DNA of 64,000 nucleotides from Manduca sexta. Lineage: Eukaryota > Arthropoda > Insecta > Lepidoptera > Sphingidae. Shown here piece after piece: positions 61,319 through 64,000 of the stretch (the stretch's first letter is position 1; every line of letters starts with the position of its first letter). The position numbers were made by a program, and so were the translations under genes. Under the pieces are notes generated by a model. That model was given only the letters and a program-made list of their open reading frames with translations, did not search any database and was not told the origin of the DNA. The stretch is taken from positions 3,162,001 to 3,226,000 of the forward strand of contig NC_051116.1 in assembly GCF_014839805.1 (NCBI RefSeq), in the 5' to 3' direction.

Positions 61319-62078
61319 GTTTGTTTTTGTTTTTTTGTTTGCTTTTCCTTTTTTAGGGTAGACTTTTTCCTGCCCTCACACCCACCACTACAACTCCTGT
61401 AAGCCAGGATTAGCAGTGGCACGCATTTTATGACACCGAGCGGTGAAGTTCGGCGAGTCCCAGGGAACACTAATCTGTGTTTATCCTTCAAAGAAATTAA
61501 TTATATAGAATGACAGGTTATCGGAAATATTAATCGACCTCTTTCCTTCGCAGCAAAGCGGAAAACAAAATAATATAAGAACTAAGGAAGAATTTTAACC
61601 TCAAGTATACAACTAGTATACATCATTGCGCTATGTTGCCCCATGTTACGACCTTATTGCCATTGATCGTTTTTTAAATATTAATGTTTTTGTTGCGTTA
61701 TTTATTTGATACAATGCATCTCATTTTGGTTAACGAATCAAGATCTACTAGCTTACAATTGCTGCTAGTTCAAGGTAGAAAAAGCAAAAAAAAAAACAAC
61801 TAAAAATATCTATTAAAATAAAGTGCTAACTCCACAGTCGCAGTACTCGCTTGTAAGTCTTTGTCCCAGACGCATTCTGATAGGAAATGAAAAATTACCA
61901 GACAACGGCGCGAGATTCTTTTATTAACTTCGGTGCGACTTCGATTATCTGTTTGTCATATATTGCGCGATACCTATGAATTATTCATTTTATACGTCTT
62001 TTGTTTGCATTTCGCGGGTTTAATCGACAGTGATATTGCGAAATTTTGGGTAATTTTAAGATTTCATTTTGTTTGAAG
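61319..62078. other. Spacer, no gene seen
   Basis: T-rich run at 61321-61360. Otherwise unique-looking; an 88-codon reverse frame (61225-61491) overlaps the SINE. Confidence 0.45.
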
Positions 62079-62164
62079 GACCGTGTGCCGAAGTTCGATG
62101 TTTGGATTTATTACGTATAGTACTTTAGGTTTAGGGTCCATTACGCCCAGAAAGGAGATAATGA
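62079..62164 (+). other. Weak exon-like segment
   Basis: Between TTTTGTTTGAAG (acceptor-like, ends 62078) and GTAAGT (62165) one frame is open for 28 codons and contains an ATG followed by FGFITYSTLGLGSITPRK. It could be a small exon or first coding exon. Support is only the splice-like edges and one open frame. Confidence 0.2.
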
Positions 62165-62244
62165 GTAAGTAGTAAAGATAGTCCTGTTATTGTGGTAGGT
62201 TAATGTCGATTTTGTTGGATATTCACCCCCGTATATAGGCAAGA

Positions 62245-62608
62245 CTAGCTTTTGCCCGCGGCTTCGTCCGCGTTATAAAGTTTTTCGGGTTAAAATATTC
62301 CATTATTAAGTTTTAAGAGGAACGATCCCGTCATACATTATTGTTGCATAATTTAACCGTTTACGCAGCGCACGCAATGGAAGCTCTCAAAACTAATAAA
62401 TTTTTGCTCGTTTTTGCAACATGTTTCATTACTGCTCCGCTCCTATTGGTCATAGCGTGACCAATATAGCCTATAGCACTTCAGAAACAAAGGGCTATCC
62501 AACACAAAAATATTTTTTCAGTTAGAACCGATAGTTCCTGAGATTAGCGCGTTCAAACAAACAAACAAACAAACTCTTCAGCTTTATATAATAGTATAGA
62601 AGTATAGA
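62245..62608 (-). mobile_element. Helitron, complete, one tandem unit
   Basis: A|CTAGCTTTTGCCCGCGGCTTC at the left, TATATAATAGTATAGA at the right (end at 62600 or 62608). Only one copy of the 123-bp unit (near 62432), against two in A and eight in B. Confidence 0.85.
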
Positions 62609-62847
62609 TAAGATTTCTAAAAGCCCAGCTAAACTCCGTGTGTCTTATCTCCTTATGCCCTTCGTAAAAGGCAAGTAACACATCCCTGATTTTTCTGATA
62701 TTGTGTTGTAAGATGTCACTTCATCAGACGACCTATGAGTTCGGTAGCTAGCATATGTAAGAAGACCCACCGTAGTGGCCCAAGAAAAGGTGTCATAATG
62801 TGCTAACATGTTCATACACAATGAACACATACACAACATAAATGTTC
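62609..62847. other. Spacer before the LINE
   Basis: CACCGTAGTGGCCCAAGAAA is a possible F5 scrap. ACACAATGTGCTAA-type words recur at 62795-62870 close to the LINE truncation point. Confidence 0.4.
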
Positions 62848-63933
62848 CAAACACAATGTGCTAAATGTTATCATACCTACATGGATCGTGTTGAAGATGC
62901 CATTCCAAAAAATGTTAAGTACTTCTGGGCATACGTAGCCAACCGTCAAGGTAAGTCTAGCATCCCATCGAATATGTTTTACAGAAATGAATTTTCCAGT
63001 GACCCCCCAGAGATATGCAACCTATTTTCTAGTTTCTTTCAATCTGTCTACGAACCTACAAACATAACACCTGATTGGAGTCCTGACAGCGATCACTTAT
63101 ATTTTAACAGTGTCTCTCTTTCAACTGTACATCTGAGCCTCTCCTTAATCCGCAAGCAACTACAAACGCTAGATGTGACTAAGGGTCCGGGGCCTGATGG
63201 CATTCCTCCTTGTTTCCTTAAATGGACAGCAGAAACAATATCTAAACCCATATATATTATATTTAATAAATGTATACGGGCTGGTACGTTTCCCGCTGTT
63301 TGGAAAAAATCAAATATTGTTCCTGTCTACAAAGGGGGTCCTAAACAAAATATAGAAAATTACCGTCCTATCTCTCTTCTTTGTAGTTTGGCAAAATTAT
63401 TTGAAAAACTTGTCCACCATGTAATATATCCATTCATAAGACAAAATATTATACCGGAACAACATGGTTTCATTAAACAAAAGTCTACTACGACGAATTT
63501 AATAATTTTTACAAATTATCTGTTTAAAAATATGGATATTAGATCGCAAACAGATGTAATTTACACTGATTTTAAAAAGGCTTTTGATAGAGTCGATCAT
63601 AAAATTTTGTTAGATAAGATCTCATATAATGGTATCAGAGGGGACTTATTGCGCTGGTTTCAATCATATATAAGTAACCGAAACCAAACTGTTGTGTGTA
63701 ATGGTTTCCACTCTGATTCATTTCTAGCTACTTCTGGTGTACCTCAGGGATCGATATTAGGTCCATTATTATTCCTCATTTACATAAATGATATTAATAC
63801 ATGCTTTCATAATAGCAAATTCTTATTATACGCAGATGATCTCAAGGTGTTTAGGTGTATCAAATCTGTAAATGATTGCTATCTCCTGCAAAATGACTTA
63901 GATAGACTTTCTGACTACTGTAAAAAAAAATAA
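62842..63933 (+). CDS. LINE reverse transcriptase, partial
   Basis: Open for 363 residues; an in-frame TAA precedes the first ATG, which is probably not the native start. Linker at 1-110; RT motifs: GPDGIP 117-122, NYRPISLL 173-180, motif A around YTDFKKAFDRVDH (241-253, Asp243), motif B SGVPQGSILGPLLF (298-311), motif C LLYADDLKVF (328-337, Asp332-Asp333). All catalytic residues are present. These patterns fit the Jockey/CR1 group of non-LTR elements, which copy RNA into DNA at a nicked chromosomal site. A run of nine A (63922-63930) ends the frame; one base fewer would continue into NNLNLSLSKCKYVNF, the usual downstream region. Hence a frameshifted, 5'-truncated copy. Confidence 0.9.
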   Translation: MFQTQCAKCYHTYMDRVEDAIPKNVKYFWAYVANRQGKSSIPSNMFYRNEFSSDPPEICNLFSSFFQSVYEPTNITPDWSPDSDHLYFNSVSLSTVHLSLSLIRKQLQTLDVTKGPGPDGIPPCFLKWTAETISKPIYIIFNKCIRAGTFPAVWKKSNIVPVYKGGPKQNIENYRPISLLCSLAKLFEKLVHHVIYPFIRQNIIPEQHGFIKQKSTTTNLIIFTNYLFKNMDIRSQTDVIYTDFKKAFDRVDHKILLDKISYNGIRGDLLRWFQSYISNRNQTVVCNGFHSDSFLATSGVPQGSILGPLLFLIYINDINTCFHNSKFLLYADDLKVFRCIKSVNDCYLLQNDLDRLSDYCKKK

Positions 63934-64000
63934 TCTCAATTTAAGCTTAAGTAAATGTAAATACGTTAATTTTACGAAAAATAAAAAGATTATTAACTTT
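62848..64000 (+). mobile_element. 5'-truncated Jockey/CR1-type LINE
   Basis: Begins within the linker between endonuclease and reverse transcriptase domains and runs off the window end. The endonuclease domain is absent, as is usual for aborted target-primed reverse transcription. The 3' end, tail and target duplication lie outside. Confidence 0.9.

Overview
The window looks like nuclear DNA of a moth or butterfly (Lepidoptera). It is AT-rich, has almost no long open frames, and is packed with short interspersed repeats of kinds I associate with lepidopteran genomes: tRNA-headed SINEs, short Helitrons that start TCTATAC and end in a hairpin plus CTAG, MITEs, Penelope 3' ends and RTE-like LINE tails. 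No bacterial operon, rRNA gene, functional tRNA gene or CRISPR array is visible. The species cannot be named from the sequence alone.

Repeat labels used below. S1: SINE with a perfect tRNA-type A box (TAGCCTAGTTGG) and B box (GGTTCAAATCC) and an ATT-rich tail. S2 and S3: two SINEs sharing another tRNA-like head (GGTGGCGTAGTTG ... GGTTCGAATCC) but with different bodies. F4 and F5: two abundant repeats of about 250-290 bp, of unknown class, that share end motifs. R3: 3' ends of RTE-like LINEs (..EAYVQQW.. then a GAT/TGA tail). M8, M9, M10: three MITE-like families. P: Penelope-like element pieces. H: Helitron-like elements.

Layout. 1-8.4 kb: F4, S3, S1, R3, F5, S2 and Helitron pieces, a GC-rich tract at 4.6 kb and Penelope foldbacks. 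8.7-10.4 kb: an 87-bp minisatellite, then a 553-bp solo LTR inserted in an F4 copy. 11-18 kb: sparse, with M9, S1, F5, F4 and a palindrome-bearing repeat. 19-21.4 kb: the best hints of host coding sequence outside the 51-kb gene (a 72-bp exon-like segment with good splice sites, a 74-codon reverse frame, a GC-rich 44-codon frame). 21.4-37 kb: dense repeats. 37.26-39.48 kb: three Helitrons nested inside one another, the innermost carrying eight units of a 123-bp repeat. 39.6-51 kb: more Helitrons, SINEs, M8 and M10, a LINE tail with a clean 9-bp duplication, and two possible coding remnants. 51.2-51.9 kb: the one convincing host gene, a single-exon 209-residue secreted, lysine-rich, Cys-tailed protein. 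52-58.6 kb: repeats, including a Helitron split by F4. 58.7-60.2 kb: a Penelope-like element with GIY-YIG endonuclease code, inverted terminal copies and a perfect 10-bp target duplication. 60.7-62.6 kb: a TA microsatellite and two Helitrons. 62.85 kb to the end: a 5'-truncated LINE with a nearly intact reverse transcriptase.

Most apparent function here is that of selfish elements: Penelope and LINE fragments carry (now damaged) enzymes, while SINEs, MITEs and short Helitrons carry none and depend on enzymes encoded elsewhere. Nested insertions give a partial relative chronology. All family and boundary calls are by eye; no search was run.
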